64,000 bases of DNA from Mediterranea massiliensis (lineage in GTDB: Bacteria; Bacteroidota; Bacteroidia; Bacteroidales; Bacteroidaceae). The notes below the pieces were generated by a model. The model ran no database searches. It was not told the origin of the DNA and saw only the letters and a list, made by a program, of their open reading frames with translations. The DNA lies in NCBI GenBank assembly GCA_015060685.1, contig SUXZ01000006.1, forward strand, positions 1 through 64,000, written 5' to 3'. The translations under genes and the position numbers were made by a program. Shown here one piece after another: positions 42,789-52,470 of this stretch; positions within the stretch are counted from its first letter, which is position 1, and each line of letters starts with the position of its first letter.

Positions 42789-44600
42789 TTATTCTTGGTA
42801 CATTGCATCTATCTGTTGCTTGTAGTTTACGTTCAATACCGAGCGTTTTATCTTCAACGTATTGGTCAGTTCGCCGCGTTGCATACTGAACGGCTCGGGC
42901 AATAGCGTGAAGCGTTTCACCTGCTCGTAGTGGGCGAATTGTTGTTGAAGCGTATCGATACGAGTGCGATACAATGTTTGTATTTTCTCGTCGGCCAAGA
43001 GTTGCTCCATGTTTTCATAGGCAATGCCCTGCTCCTTGGCATAGGCTTCGAGCACTTCGTAAGCCGGGATAATCAGTGCCGAGACAAACTTGCGTTGGTC
43101 GGCAATAATCGCAATCTGGTCAATGTATCGGTCGATGCCCAGCTTGGTCTCCAATGCTTGCGGAGAGATATACTTACCGTTGCTTGTCTTGAACAGGTCC
43201 TTGATACGTTCGGTCAGGTAGAGGTAATTGTCCTTGATGTATCCGGCATCGCCTGTATGGAACCATCCCTCTGCATCGATGGCCTTGGCCGTCTCCTCGG
43301 CCTTCTTGTAGTAGCCGGTAGTGATGGTCTTTCCACGCAACAGGATTTCATTGTTTTCGCCAATCTTCACCTGCAGGTCGGGCATAATCTTACCTACCGA
43401 GCCAAGTTCAAAGCTATCGTCGGGGAAACAAGATACAGTAGCACACGATTCGGTCAATCCATAGCCCACCTTCATGTTGATGCCTACGGCATGACAAAAT
43501 TCGCAGATTTCATCGGGAACAGCAGCACCGGCTACGGGGAAGAATTTACCATTTTCCAAACCGATGGTTTTCTTCAAAAGGGCATAAACCGTCTTTTCAT
43601 AGAACTTATACTTCAAGCGGATGCCTAAAGAGGGACGCTTGCCTGTACGCAAACAATCCACATTGTGTATCTTACCTACACGGATGGCATCGAGCATCAG
43701 ACTACGCTTGAATCCCGATTCGGAAGCAATCTTTTCGTTCACACCGGCATACACCTTCTCCCAGAAACGGGGAACGCTACACATCAGTGTGGGGCGCACC
43801 TCCTTGATGGTAGAGGCAATCTCGGCCGGACGCAGATTCAGGCAGACAATGGTACCCTTGTGCAGGCAATAATAGCTCCATGCACGCTCGAAGACGTGAG
43901 TCAACGGCAGGAAACTCATGGACACATCTTCGTCGGTCATCGTTGTCAGACGAATATCGTGTATGCGGATAATCTCATGATAGTTGAAGTGATGCAACAA
44001 CACGCCTTTCGGCTCGCCGGTAGTACCGCTTGTATAGAGGATATTGGCCAAATCGTCGTTCGAAGCGCGCGAGGTACGTTCTTCCACCACATCGTTATGC
44101 TTCAAGCCATCCCCCATCGCCAGGAATTCGTCGAAATAGATAGAGGTCGTATCGCGCTCGTTGCGTTGCACATCGTTATCGAAAATAATGATTTGTAGCA
44201 ACGACGGACAAAGTCCCATGATGCTGAATGCAGCATCGTATTGAAACTGCTCGCCCACAAAGAGGAAGCGTATCTGTGCATCGTTCACAATGTATTGAGC
44301 CTGTGCCGGCGAGCTGGTTGCATAGAGCGGAATGGTTACAGCGCGATTGGCATGTGCAGCAAAATCCACATAGAAGCACTCAGGCTTGTTTTGCGAGAAG
44401 ATACCAATGTTTTCCGTCTCTTCCACACCCAATGCCACCAACGCATTCGATGCCTTACGAACAATATCGGAGAAACTGTTCCAGCTGACAGGAATCCACG
44501 ACGATGTCTTATAGTCGCGATACTTTATAGCTGTGCGTTCGCCATACTTTTCGGCCTGGCGATGAACCATAACTGCTAAATGATGAATTGTATTACTCAT
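42789..44600 (-). CDS. Long-chain fatty acid--CoA ligase (AMP-forming)
   Basis: A 603-residue ANL-superfamily enzyme that activates fatty acids to acyl-CoA via acyl-adenylate. The AMP-binding P-loop is ILYTSGTTGEPKGVLL (about 185-200), followed by GYGLTESCA, the ATP-site TGD in WFHTGDAGYI and the C-terminal hinge LTERIKDLFKTSNGKYISP with its conserved lysine. Its size and sequence resemble FadD15-type ligases of Bacteroidetes. TATCTTTG on the minus strand (44623-44630) is a likely -7 box. It is divergent from the argE-like gene. Confidence 0.92.
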   Translation of the reverse strand: MSNTIHHLAVMVHRQAEKYGERTAIKYRDYKTSSWIPVSWNSFSDIVRKASNALVALGVEETENIGIFSQNKPECFYVDFAAHANRAVTIPLYATSSPAQAQYIVNDAQIRFLFVGEQFQYDAAFSIMGLCPSLLQIIIFDNDVQRNERDTTSIYFDEFLAMGDGLKHNDVVEERTSRASNDDLANILYTSGTTGEPKGVLLHHFNYHEIIRIHDIRLTTMTDEDVSMSFLPLTHVFERAWSYYCLHKGTIVCLNLRPAEIASTIKEVRPTLMCSVPRFWEKVYAGVNEKIASESGFKRSLMLDAIRVGKIHNVDCLRTGKRPSLGIRLKYKFYEKTVYALLKKTIGLENGKFFPVAGAAVPDEICEFCHAVGINMKVGYGLTESCATVSCFPDDSFELGSVGKIMPDLQVKIGENNEILLRGKTITTGYYKKAEETAKAIDAEGWFHTGDAGYIKDNYLYLTERIKDLFKTSNGKYISPQALETKLGIDRYIDQIAIIADQRKFVSALIIPAYEVLEAYAKEQGIAYENMEQLLADEKIQTLYRTRIDTLQQQFAHYEQVKRFTLLPEPFSMQRGELTNTLKIKRSVLNVNYKQQIDAMYQE

Positions 44601-44622
44601 AGAAACAAGTATTTGGTTGCTG

Positions 44623-44630
44623 CAAAGATA
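44623..44630 (-). promoter_or_regulatory. -7 element for the acyl-CoA ligase gene
   Basis: Minus-strand TATCTTTG, 22 bp before the ATG; -33 weak. Confidence 0.45.
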
Positions 44631-44693
44631 ATGGTTTCAAATGAAACTATCAGCTCTTTCTGCAAAAAAAGAGCAAGAAATCTGCATTTCCAT

Positions 44694-44725
44694 GTTGTAT
44701 ATGTTAATGGAATGCCCTACTTTTG
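44694..44725 (+). promoter_or_regulatory. Promoter of the argE-like gene
   Basis: GTTG (44694-44697, near TTTG), a 20-bp spacer and TACTTTTG (44718-44725), 22 bp before the preferred ATG. Confidence 0.55.
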
Positions 44726-44747
44726 TCGAAATTTCATACAAAATGCA

Positions 44748-45821
44748 ATGGATATGACGTACGACATCGCAACCCGCACCACGCAAGCAGTAGGCCTTTT
44801 AAAGGATTTAATCGGAATTGCTTCGGTCAGCCGCGAAGAGAAACAGGCGGCCGACCACCTGCAACACTACATCGAAGCGCAAGGAGTGAAAACCGAGCGT
44901 TCAGGCAACAACGTGTGGTGTCTCTCTCCCGATTTCGACACTTGCAAGCCTACCCTGCTACTTAACTCACACATCGACACGGTGAAGCCGGTGCAAGGAT
45001 GGCAACGCAATCCCTTCTGCGCTACGCAAGAAGGCGACCGTTTGTATGGATTGGGCAGCAACGATGCCGGCGCAAGCGTAGTCAGCCTGCTACACGTATT
45101 CCTCGAGCTTTGCCAAACCAAGCAAAGCTACAACCTCATCTTCTTGGCTTCGTGCGAGGAAGAGGTTTCCGGCAAGGGAGGCATCGAAAGCGTACTTCCA
45201 TTGCTTCCGCCCATCAGCGTAGCTTTGGTAGGCGAACCCACCGAGATGCATCCCGCCATTGCCGAGAAAGGATTGATGGTGCTGGACGCCACCGCCCACG
45301 GAAAGTCGGGACATGCCGCACGCAACGAAGGCGAAAACGCCATCTACAAAGCATTGGAAGACATCCGTTGGTTCAAGGAGTATCGTTTCGAAAAGGAATC
45401 TCCGCTATTAGGTCCTGTCAAGATGAGTGTAACCATTGTTAATGCCGGCACGCAACACAACGTAGTGCCCGACCGTTGCACATTTACCATCGATGTACGT
45501 AGCAACGAGTGCTATACCAACCAGGAAATCTTCGAGATAGTGAAGCAACACACTTCGAGCGAAGTCGTTGCGCGTTCGTTCCGCCTCAGCTCGTCGCACA
45601 TCGACGCCAACCATCCGTTGGTAGAAAGGGCCATTGCATTGGGACGCACCCCCTTCGGCTCGCCCACATTAAGCGACCAGGCACTGATGTCTTTCCCTTC
45701 GCTTAAGATGGGGCCTGGCAAGAGCAGCCGCTCGCATACCGCCGACGAGCATATCCTCATCAGCGAAATAGAAGAGGCCATCAGCCTCTATTTATCGCTA
45801 TTGGATGGATTAACGATTTAA
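44748..45821 (+). CDS. argE: M20 family deacylase, ArgE-like (arginine biosynthesis)
   Basis: A 357-residue dinuclear-metal M20 peptidase/deacylase. The start at 44748 (MDMTYDIAT) follows the promoter; the longer frame would begin before it. Metal-site motifs are visible: LLNSHIDTV, GLGSNDAGAS, and the catalytic Glu-Glu in ASCEEEVSGKGG, followed by VGEPTEM. The sequence resembles the acetylornithine or N-acyl-citrulline deacylase of Bacteroidetes, which in this phylum may act on succinylated intermediates; substrate choice cannot be read from sequence. Its end overlaps the convergent envC by 12 bp. Confidence 0.82.
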   Translation: MDMTYDIATRTTQAVGLLKDLIGIASVSREEKQAADHLQHYIEAQGVKTERSGNNVWCLSPDFDTCKPTLLLNSHIDTVKPVQGWQRNPFCATQEGDRLYGLGSNDAGASVVSLLHVFLELCQTKQSYNLIFLASCEEEVSGKGGIESVLPLLPPISVALVGEPTEMHPAIAEKGLMVLDATAHGKSGHAARNEGENAIYKALEDIRWFKEYRFEKESPLLGPVKMSVTIVNAGTQHNVVPDRCTFTIDVRSNECYTNQEIFEIVKQHTSSEVVARSFRLSSSHIDANHPLVERAIALGRTPFGSPTLSDQALMSFPSLKMGPGKSSRSHTADEHILISEIEEAISLYLSLLDGLTI

Positions 45822-47081
45822 CCAGGGTTCGGGATTCAGCTTTTCCTTTTCCTTTCGCAATTGGAAGTGCAACACCGTGCGATTACCATCGGCACTGTTC
45901 GAGAAGACGGTGCCAAGTTCTTGTTTGGTAGCTACTTCATCGCCTTGCTTCACGCTTACCGACGAGAGGTTGCAATAAACGGAGATGTATGCGCCGTGGC
46001 GCACAAGGATATTGAACAGGCCGTTTAGCTTGAATACGGCAGCTACCTTTCCGTTAAAAATGGCGCGGGCGGATGCACCGGGCTGACCTTGGATGTCGAT
46101 ACCTTTATTATCGAGCTTCACGTTCTTCAATCCCTCTACCGCATACTGGCCATAATGACTGACGATGATGTAGGAGCCACTGATAGGCATAGGCAGTTTC
46201 CCGCGGTTGGATGCAAAGTCGGACGAGAGAGCTACATCGGCCTTGCTCATTGTATAGCCAGCTGTTGATTTCTTGGCGGTGCCAGCCGACTGCTTGCTAC
46301 CCTTATTCGCCTTTGCCGCCTTGCGCGCTTCGGCTTCCGCCTCCTTGCGTGCGCGTTCAATCTCTTCGGCAATCAGTTTGTCGATGCGATTGTTCAGTTG
46401 GGTGGCTTGCTGACGCTTCTTCTTCAGCTCGTTCTGGATGTTGCGTTGTTTCTTCTGCAAGTTGGATACCAGTATGCGCTTCTCTTTCTCCTGCTTCTCC
46501 AACTTACCCTTCTCCTCTTCCCGTTGAGCCAGCAACGTCTGCTTAGCATCCTTTACCTGTTGTAGCTCCTGACGTTTGTTTTCGGCTTCTATCCGCTTCT
46601 TTTTCAGTTCTTCGCCTTGCATGCGCTGATAGGCGGCATACTCGCGTACATAGCGCAAACGGCGATAGGTTTGCGACAAGCCTTCGGCCGAGAAGATAAA
46701 CATTAGTTTCTCTTCGATGGTGCGGTTCTTATATAGGTATTGCACCGAGGCAGCATATTTCTTCTTCTTGTCTTCCAAATCGCGCTCCAACGTTTTCAGT
46801 TCTCTGCTCACCGACAAGAGCTCTTTTTCCACCAAATCGACTTCGTTGGTCAGTTCGTCAATGTATCGCTTCCGCTCCTTAATTTGCCCGGTCAGCGTAG
46901 CAAGACCATTCAGCTGACTGCCCACATCCTTCTTGGTGGTAGTCAGTAGCGTCTCTTGCTCGGCAATCTGCTTCTGCAACGCACTTTGGCGCTCTTCCAA
47001 CTCACGTATCAGCTTGTTGGATTGCGCCAGCAGAAACAGGGGGCAACAGATGAGTATTACAAGGAGCAACAATCGTCTCAT
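45810..47081 (-). CDS. envC: EnvC-like murein hydrolase activator (degenerate LytM)
   Basis: A 423-residue exported protein: signal peptide (ending FLLAQ), long coiled coils (about 20-255), a charged KxAxKANK linker, and a C-terminal LytM/M23 domain (about 305-423). The zinc ligands of active LytM enzymes are partly lost: the usual HxGxD is NKGID (His to Asn), and the usual YxHL is YCNL (His to Asn), though HFQLRK keeps one His. This matches EnvC, which activates amidases rather than cutting peptidoglycan itself. It is the last gene of the dut-TPR-DUF4292-envC run. Confidence 0.88.
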   Translation of the reverse strand: MRRLLLLVILICCPLFLLAQSNKLIRELEERQSALQKQIAEQETLLTTTKKDVGSQLNGLATLTGQIKERKRYIDELTNEVDLVEKELLSVSRELKTLERDLEDKKKKYAASVQYLYKNRTIEEKLMFIFSAEGLSQTYRRLRYVREYAAYQRMQGEELKKKRIEAENKRQELQQVKDAKQTLLAQREEEKGKLEKQEKEKRILVSNLQKKQRNIQNELKKKRQQATQLNNRIDKLIAEEIERARKEAEAEARKAAKANKGSKQSAGTAKKSTAGYTMSKADVALSSDFASNRGKLPMPISGSYIIVSHYGQYAVEGLKNVKLDNKGIDIQGQPGASARAIFNGKVAAVFKLNGLFNILVRHGAYISVYCNLSSVSVKQGDEVATKQELGTVFSNSADGNRTVLHFQLRKEKEKLNPEPWLNR

Positions 47082-47644
47082 AGGCTAAGCAACAGTTTCA
47101 TGATTTCCTGGAGGGAGACTTGCGTATATCTATCCGAGAGCTGGGTGGGCGTAAGTTTGAACGGCTCTGTAGAGAAGTCGCTCAAGGTAATCTTCCCCTT
47201 CTCCAACGAGGGAATACCCAATTCGGTACCGGTCAGCGTCCGTCTGCCGTTGGGTTCTGCCGCCTTCTTCAGCATTTTCTCCATGTTGGCAAAGGTGGCC
47301 TCCTTAGGTAGCATACGACTTAGTTCGCTTTTGCTTGCACGCACATAGCGATGCCCCATGCGATCTACCAACAACACCTCGTTGGGAGTAACCTCTACCC
47401 GCGCCACTTCGCTACGCAAGATAGGCATAAGGAAAGAGAGCTGCATACGTTCGCCGGAAACAAGTTTCATCGTACCGTTTACGGTAAACATGGCACCCCC
47501 CTTGGAGGGAATAACCAGTTCGACCTTAGCCGACAAGCAATCGGAAGGCTTCTCCACCCCGACAATCTGCTTGGTACTTTTACACCCCTCCAACAGCAAG
47601 GCAAAGAGCAGTATAACAATCAGTTGAAATTTATTCCTGTACAT
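47078..47644 (-). CDS. DUF4292 family lipoprotein (LolB-like fold)
   Basis: A 188-residue lipoprotein (lipobox LLEGC) of DUF4292. The mature part resembles the LolA/LolB half-barrel: VELVIPSKGGAMFTVNGTMKL, MQLSFLMPILRSEVARVEVTP and VLLVDRMGHRYVR. It may bind lipids or lipoproteins; no function is proven here. Its start overlaps the TPR gene stop by 14 bp and its stop overlaps the envC start, so all three are tightly coupled, hinting at a shared envelope role. Confidence 0.83.
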   Translation of the reverse strand: MYRNKFQLIVILLFALLLEGCKSTKQIVGVEKPSDCLSAKVELVIPSKGGAMFTVNGTMKLVSGERMQLSFLMPILRSEVARVEVTPNEVLLVDRMGHRYVRASKSELSRMLPKEATFANMEKMLKKAAEPNGRRTLTGTELGIPSLEKGKITLSDFSTEPFKLTPTQLSDRYTQVSLQEIMKLLLSL

Positions 47645-49436
47645 ATTTCTTCAGTTTGATTTTCTTTTTCAGTACATCGCTTTCATTGCCTAACTCCAAA
47701 GACTTCTGCCAATACTTGAGGGCCTCATCCGCCTCGCCGTTCATAAAGTAGATGTCGCCACAATGCTCCACCACCACATCGCTTTGGTTGCCCTCTTCCG
47801 CCTTCATCGCTTCGTCTATGTAGATACGCGCCTCGGCATAATTACCCTTCTCGAAAAGAATCCACGCATAAGTATCTAAATAGGTAGCATTATTCGGCTC
47901 GGCCTTTACCGTGCGGTAACTCATCTCTTCGGCTCTGTCCAACTCTTTTCGCTCCAACGAGAGGTAGTAGGCATAGTTGTTCAGCACCGGAATGTTGTCG
48001 GGATTATACTTCAATGCCTGTTCGTAGGCTTGGTATGCCTCTACGTTCTGCTGCTTTTGATGGAAGCAATCGCCCATTACCGAATAGATGTCCGAAGCCA
48101 GTTTCTTGTCGCTCCGCTCGTTGATGTAAGGAACGGCGCGCAAGGCAATAGCAAGCATATCGTCTGTTCTGTCGAACTGTGCATAGCTGATGGCAAGCAG
48201 GTAGTAATAGGTCAGATTTTCCGGCTCTGCCTCCACACCACCTTCACACAAGCCTATCAGTGCTTCGTAATCCTGGGTGGCGATGAATTGGTTCAGCAAG
48301 GTCATGCGAGCCGCCGAGTTGGTAGGATCGAGGTCGAGCACCAGGTTCAACACCGGCACCATCTTATCCGTCATCTTCTTATTGTAAAGATATTGGGCAT
48401 ACAGCAACGGAATTTGAGGGTCGTCGGGTTCTTGCTTCATGATGCGGTCGAACAGCGTAACGATACGTGTGCTATCGCGGTCGGTCGATTCGTTCTGCAC
48501 CACCAACTGCCGCATAATACCCAATTTGGTGTTCGAATCCACCTTCTTGTTCAGTAGCAACGTATCCAGTTGTTGGTTGTACAAGTCGTCCTGATTGGTC
48601 TGCTTATAGTAATTGGCCATGGAATAGAGCGCCATGGCATTGTCCGACTCCTCGGCCAACACCTGTCTGTAAATCGCTGCTGCCTTGTCGTGCTCGTTGT
48701 TCTGCAGATGGATGTCGCCCAGCATTACTTGATAGCGCAACTCCTGTGGATACTCCTTTACCAATCCTTTCATCTCGTTCATTGCCTCCTTCTTATCGCC
48801 CTTCTGCATGTAGATATTTACCTTCTCCATAGTCAGTTGTTCGCTTTTTCCCAACCGTTTTTCCAGGCGGTCGAGGATGGCAATCACCTCGTCGTATTTA
48901 GCTGAACGGGTGTAGAGGTCGAGCAAGGTGTAAAGCGGATCAACCTTATCGGGAAATCGCTGTGTCATGCCTTGCAGAAAATCAATCGCCCTTTCCCGCT
49001 CGTTCAGTTGCAGATAGGTGGTACACAACGCATTGGCATACCAAAAGTTTTGAGGTTCGTAAGCACACGCCCTTTCCAATGCTTCCACCGCCTGCTTGGA
49101 TTGTTTCAGGTAGAGATAGTATTGTGCGACTTCGTAAAGAGCTGCCGCGCCGTGAGGATTGATTTCCAGACAATGCTGAAGCATGGTAAACGAGTCGTCA
49201 TACTGCTGTAGCTGCTTCAGGCGGATGGCTTCCAAATAGTAGTAGTCGTATCGGCGTTGCTGCTCCAACAATGTGGAAGAGATTTGTCTGCCTACCAACA
49301 TCTCACTACTATTCATTACCGTTTTTATAGCCGATGCATTCTTTGCTACTTTGCCAACCGTCCCTACACACGAAGCGAAGCTGATGCAGATGCATAAGCA
49401 TATACACGCCAATCCATATCGTCTAATTCGATTCAT
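47631..49436 (-). CDS. Tetratricopeptide-repeat lipoprotein
   Basis: A 601-residue predicted lipoprotein (MNRIRRYGL..., lipobox with Cys in FASC) with about 12 or more TPR units running through the mature part (for example AAALYEVAQYYLYLKQSKQAVEALERAC and PVLNNYAYYLSLERKELDRAEEMS). TPR arrays bind protein partners. The start at 49436 is used; a GTG two codons upstream gives the same signal peptide. It stands between dut and the DUF4292 gene in a run typical of Bacteroidales and may be an outer-membrane assembly or cell-wall scaffold. Confidence 0.85.
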   Translation of the reverse strand: MNRIRRYGLACICLCICISFASCVGTVGKVAKNASAIKTVMNSSEMLVGRQISSTLLEQQRRYDYYYLEAIRLKQLQQYDDSFTMLQHCLEINPHGAAALYEVAQYYLYLKQSKQAVEALERACAYEPQNFWYANALCTTYLQLNERERAIDFLQGMTQRFPDKVDPLYTLLDLYTRSAKYDEVIAILDRLEKRLGKSEQLTMEKVNIYMQKGDKKEAMNEMKGLVKEYPQELRYQVMLGDIHLQNNEHDKAAAIYRQVLAEESDNAMALYSMANYYKQTNQDDLYNQQLDTLLLNKKVDSNTKLGIMRQLVVQNESTDRDSTRIVTLFDRIMKQEPDDPQIPLLYAQYLYNKKMTDKMVPVLNLVLDLDPTNSAARMTLLNQFIATQDYEALIGLCEGGVEAEPENLTYYYLLAISYAQFDRTDDMLAIALRAVPYINERSDKKLASDIYSVMGDCFHQKQQNVEAYQAYEQALKYNPDNIPVLNNYAYYLSLERKELDRAEEMSYRTVKAEPNNATYLDTYAWILFEKGNYAEARIYIDEAMKAEEGNQSDVVVEHCGDIYFMNGEADEALKYWQKSLELGNESDVLKKKIKLKKYVQE

Positions 49437-49465
49437 CAACACAATTTATTTTATAAACATGCACA

Positions 49466-49897
49466 TCACACACCGGTATGACCAAATCCACCGGCTCCAC
49501 GTTCGGTATCGTCGAGCACCTCAACCTGCTCCCAAGCCACCTGTTCGTGGCGTGCAATCACCATTTGTGCAATGCGCTCTCCGTCTTCAATAACAAAAGG
49601 TTCGGCAGATAGGTTTATCAATATTACGCATACCTCGCCACGATAGTCGGCATCGATTGTTCCGGGCGAATTAAGCACGGTTATACCCTTCTTAATGGCC
49701 AATCCGCTACGTGGACGCACCTGAGCCTCAAAGCCGATGGGCAACGCCATGTACAAGCCCGTAGGCACCAGACAACGCTGCATCGGAGCAAGCGTAATGG
49801 GTTGGTCGAGATTGGCGCGGAGGTCCATTCCTGCCGACTGGATAGTGGCATAAGCCGGAAGCTGATGCTTCGATTTATTGATGATTTGTACTTTCAT
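49466..49897 (-). CDS. dut: Deoxyuridine 5'-triphosphate nucleotidohydrolase (dUTPase)
   Basis: A 143-residue trimeric dUTPase, converting dUTP to dUMP and pyrophosphate. The five family motifs are visible: AGMDLRA (motif 1), PRSGLA (2), [10 protein letters not shown] (3, with catalytic Asp), RIAQMVI (4) and [10 protein letters not shown] (5). Length is normal. It is divergent from dgt; both enzymes clean the dNTP pool. Confidence 0.95.
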   Translation of the reverse strand: MKVQIINKSKHQLPAYATIQSAGMDLRANLDQPITLAPMQRCLVPTGLYMALPIGFEAQVRPRSGLAIKKGITVLNSPGTIDADYRGEVCVILINLSAEPFVIEDGERIAQMVIARHEQVAWEQVEVLDDTERGAGGFGHTGV

Positions 49898-49954
49898 AAG
49901 ATGATTATTAATGATTTAATGGGCGAAAATACGCTTTTTATAGCAAATAAATGA

Positions 49955-49962
49955 TACTTTTG
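49955..49962 (+). promoter_or_regulatory. -7 element for dgt
   Basis: TACTTTTG, 50 bp before the dgt ATG; the -33 zone is only T-rich (CTTTTTA). Confidence 0.45.
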
Positions 49963-50012
49963 CAGAAAAAACATCACATAAATGGTTGAATTAGTCTAAA
50001 TTGCTTGGATAT

Positions 50013-51338
50013 ATGAATTGGCATACCCTTATTTCAGCAAAACGATTTGGTTTGGAAGAGTTCCACCAAGAGCGCCGCGAGAACCGTTCGGAGTTTCAAC
50101 GCGACTACGACCGACTGATATTTTCGGCACCCTTCCGCCGCCTGCAGAACAAGACTCAAGTGTTTCCTTTACCCGGCAGCATCTTTGTACACAACCGATT
50201 GACGCATAGTCTTGAGGTATCGTGCGTTGGGCGTTCGTTGGGTAATGATGTAGCCAAGGAGCTGCTCATCCAACACCCCGAATTAAAGGATAGCTATATT
50301 GCAGAGATAGGCTCTATCGTCTCTTCGGCTTGCTTAGCTCACGATTTAGGCAATCCTCCCTTTGGTCATTCAGGCGAACGCGCCATCTCTACCTATTTCT
50401 CCGAGGGGAAGGGTGCTTCGCTCAAAGAGCAGCTCACTCCGGAGCAATGGGAAGATTTAACACACTTCGAAGGGAATGCCAATGCCTTCCGCTTGTTGAC
50501 ACACCAGTTCGAAGGTCGCCGTCCGGGAGGCTTCGTCATGACCTACTCCACCCTGGCCAGCATCGTAAAATACCCCTTTTCATCGAGTCTTGCCGGCAAT
50601 AAATCGAAGTTTGGCTTCTTTGTAAGCGAAGAGGAGAGTTTCCGTAGGATAGCAGAAGAGCTGGGGATGAAGAAGATTTCCGACTCACCACTGCGCTATG
50701 CGCGCTATCCGTTAGTGTATTTGGTAGAGGCAGCCGATGATATCTGTTATCAGATGATGGACATTGAAGATGCACACAAGCTGAAGATTCTGACAACCGA
50801 CGAGGTGAAGTCGTTGCTGCTTGCCTACTTCAGCGAAGAGCGGCAACAACATATCCAAGAAACACTGAACCGCGTGAGCGATGTAAACGAACAGATAGCC
50901 TACCTACGCTCGTCGGTCATCGGCCTGCTTATCGAAGAGTGTGTACGTGTGTTTGTTGCAAACGAAGAGGCTATCTTGAACGGATGCTTTGAAGGAACAC
51001 TTATCAAGCAAATGAGCGAGCGGCCGGCTAACGCCTACAAGCATTGCGCCGAGGTTTCGCTGGAAAAGATTTACCGTTCGCGCGATGTGCTGGACATTGA
51101 ACTGGCCGGTTTCCGCATCATCAGCACCCTGCTCGAACTGATGATAGATGCTGTCTGCTCACCCGAGAAAGCTTATTCGCAACTGCTCATCAACCGTGTG
51201 TCCAGTCAATACAAGATAAACGCACCCGACCTATTCGAGAAGATTCAAGCCGTATTGGACTACATTTCGGGCATGACGGATGTGTTTGCCCTCGACCTTT
51301 ATCGCAAGATTAACGGCAATAGCTTGCCGGCGGTGTAA
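50013..51338 (+). CDS. dgt: Deoxyguanosinetriphosphate triphosphohydrolase-like protein
   Basis: A 441-residue HD-domain dNTPase that removes triphosphate from dNTPs. The start at 50013 (MNWHTLIS) is used. The HD metal site is seen as NRLTHSLEVS (first His), ACLAHDLGNPPFGHSGE (His-Asp) and YLVEAADDICYQMMD (last Asp). The opening (REFHQERRENRSEFQRDYDRLIFSAPFRRLQNKTQVFPL-type) is diagnostic for dGTPases. It is divergent from dut, and its 3' end faces glsB across a hairpin-rich gap. Confidence 0.93.
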   Translation: MNWHTLISAKRFGLEEFHQERRENRSEFQRDYDRLIFSAPFRRLQNKTQVFPLPGSIFVHNRLTHSLEVSCVGRSLGNDVAKELLIQHPELKDSYIAEIGSIVSSACLAHDLGNPPFGHSGERAISTYFSEGKGASLKEQLTPEQWEDLTHFEGNANAFRLLTHQFEGRRPGGFVMTYSTLASIVKYPFSSSLAGNKSKFGFFVSEEESFRRIAEELGMKKISDSPLRYARYPLVYLVEAADDICYQMMDIEDAHKLKILTTDEVKSLLLAYFSEERQQHIQETLNRVSDVNEQIAYLRSSVIGLLIEECVRVFVANEEAILNGCFEGTLIKQMSERPANAYKHCAEVSLEKIYRSRDVLDIELAGFRIISTLLELMIDAVCSPEKAYSQLLINRVSSQYKINAPDLFEKIQAVLDYISGMTDVFALDLYRKINGNSLPAV

Positions 51339-51371
51339 GAATATAGAGAAAAAGGTTAAACCTGAAGCATA

Positions 51372-51432
51372 AAAACATCAAACCTTTCTGGCCAAAAGGT
51401 TAAACCTAATGGGCAGAAAGGTTTAATGTTTT
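51372..51432. repeat. 19-bp near-perfect inverted repeat between convergent dgt and glsB
   Basis: 51372-51390 and 51414-51432 are complementary at 18 of 19 positions. The loop has its own GCC/GGC closure and an AGGTTAAACCT near-palindrome. It could act as a two-way terminator, though T tracts are weak. Confidence 0.7.
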
Positions 51433-51471
51433 ATAACCGGCAACAGCCTTTCGGCCATTATTATTCAGCTA

Positions 51472-52461
51472 TCAATTGCTCTCGCGGCAGAAGAGTTTAT
51501 GCTCCCCCGAATTGATTTTGAAAAAATTGGGTTCGCTCTCAATGAACGATTCGATGTGTCGCATGCGCTTCTCTTCGAGAATCTCGTCCACGGCAATCAA
51601 GATACCGGTCTCTTCCACATCGCCAAAACCGTAGTTGATGGCTGTACCAAACATGCGCATGGTGGGGCTTAAACTCATATAGGCATTTACCAACGGAGGG
51701 ATATTGAAACCCAACTTGCGGATTTCCCCATTCAGAATCTTATAATTGTCCTTAAACGTTTCTTTACAGAATAGTTCTTCCAATTCGGCTTCAGGAGTAT
51801 CCAAAACAAGCGGTTTCATCGGTGTAATCAGCTCGTCTTTGTCGGCAAAATGCTTGCGAAGGAAGTAAAGAATCATGTCGCGGCCTCGGCGAACATAGCT
51901 TGGATACATCGTTACCTTACCAAAGAAATACTTCACGTTTGGCATCACTACGGTCAACGCGCCAAGTCCGTCCCACAAGTTATCCAGCGCAAACAAGCCC
52001 TTTGCTCCTGCACGTGTGGATTGGTACTCCAACGTAACAAACGAGCGTCCCAACTCGATGGTGGTAGGAAGATACTCCTTCAGGAATTTTTCCGAGAAAT
52101 GAAACATGTGAGAGGTTGCCAGGATAGGGGCACCCTTCTCGTCGAAACGTACGTCAGTACCTAATATATATCTGTATCCACCCAAAATCTCTTCGGCTTC
52201 GGGGTTCCAGACAATCAGTTGTTTGTAAGGATTCTCCATGGTATCGAACTCGTCGATATCCATCGAAAGACCTGTTCCTCCACCAGCAGCACGGAAAGCC
52301 ACTTCGCGCAAGCGTCCGATTTCCCGCATGGTATTGGGAGAATCTTGCGCGGTAACAATGTATATCTCATTGTTACTTTTATTAGTCATGCGCAAACGCT
52401 TCTCTTCAGTTAGTTCTGCTTTAATAAGTTCTTTACTGACTGGTGCAATAATTTCCTCCAT
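51472..52461 (-). CDS. glsB: GNAT-like N-acyltransferase of glycine lipid synthesis
   Basis: A 329-residue OlsB/hemolysin-type GNAT acyltransferase. In Bacteroides the GlsB enzyme N-acylates glycine with a 3-hydroxy fatty acid (giving commendamide), the first step of glycine lipid formation. Visible family stretches: GRLREVAFRAAGGGTG, YKQLIVWNPEAEEILGGYRYILG, ELGRSFV and the YxGKVTMYPSYVRRGRDMILYFL stretch. It starts 9 bp after the glsA stop on the same strand, giving the expected two-gene operon. Confidence 0.88.
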   Translation of the reverse strand: MEEIIAPVSKELIKAELTEEKRLRMTNKSNNEIYIVTAQDSPNTMREIGRLREVAFRAAGGGTGLSMDIDEFDTMENPYKQLIVWNPEAEEILGGYRYILGTDVRFDEKGAPILATSHMFHFSEKFLKEYLPTTIELGRSFVTLEYQSTRAGAKGLFALDNLWDGLGALTVVMPNVKYFFGKVTMYPSYVRRGRDMILYFLRKHFADKDELITPMKPLVLDTPEAELEELFCKETFKDNYKILNGEIRKLGFNIPPLVNAYMSLSPTMRMFGTAINYGFGDVEETGILIAVDEILEEKRMRHIESFIESEPNFFKINSGEHKLFCRESN

Positions 52462-52470
52462 ATATAGTAT

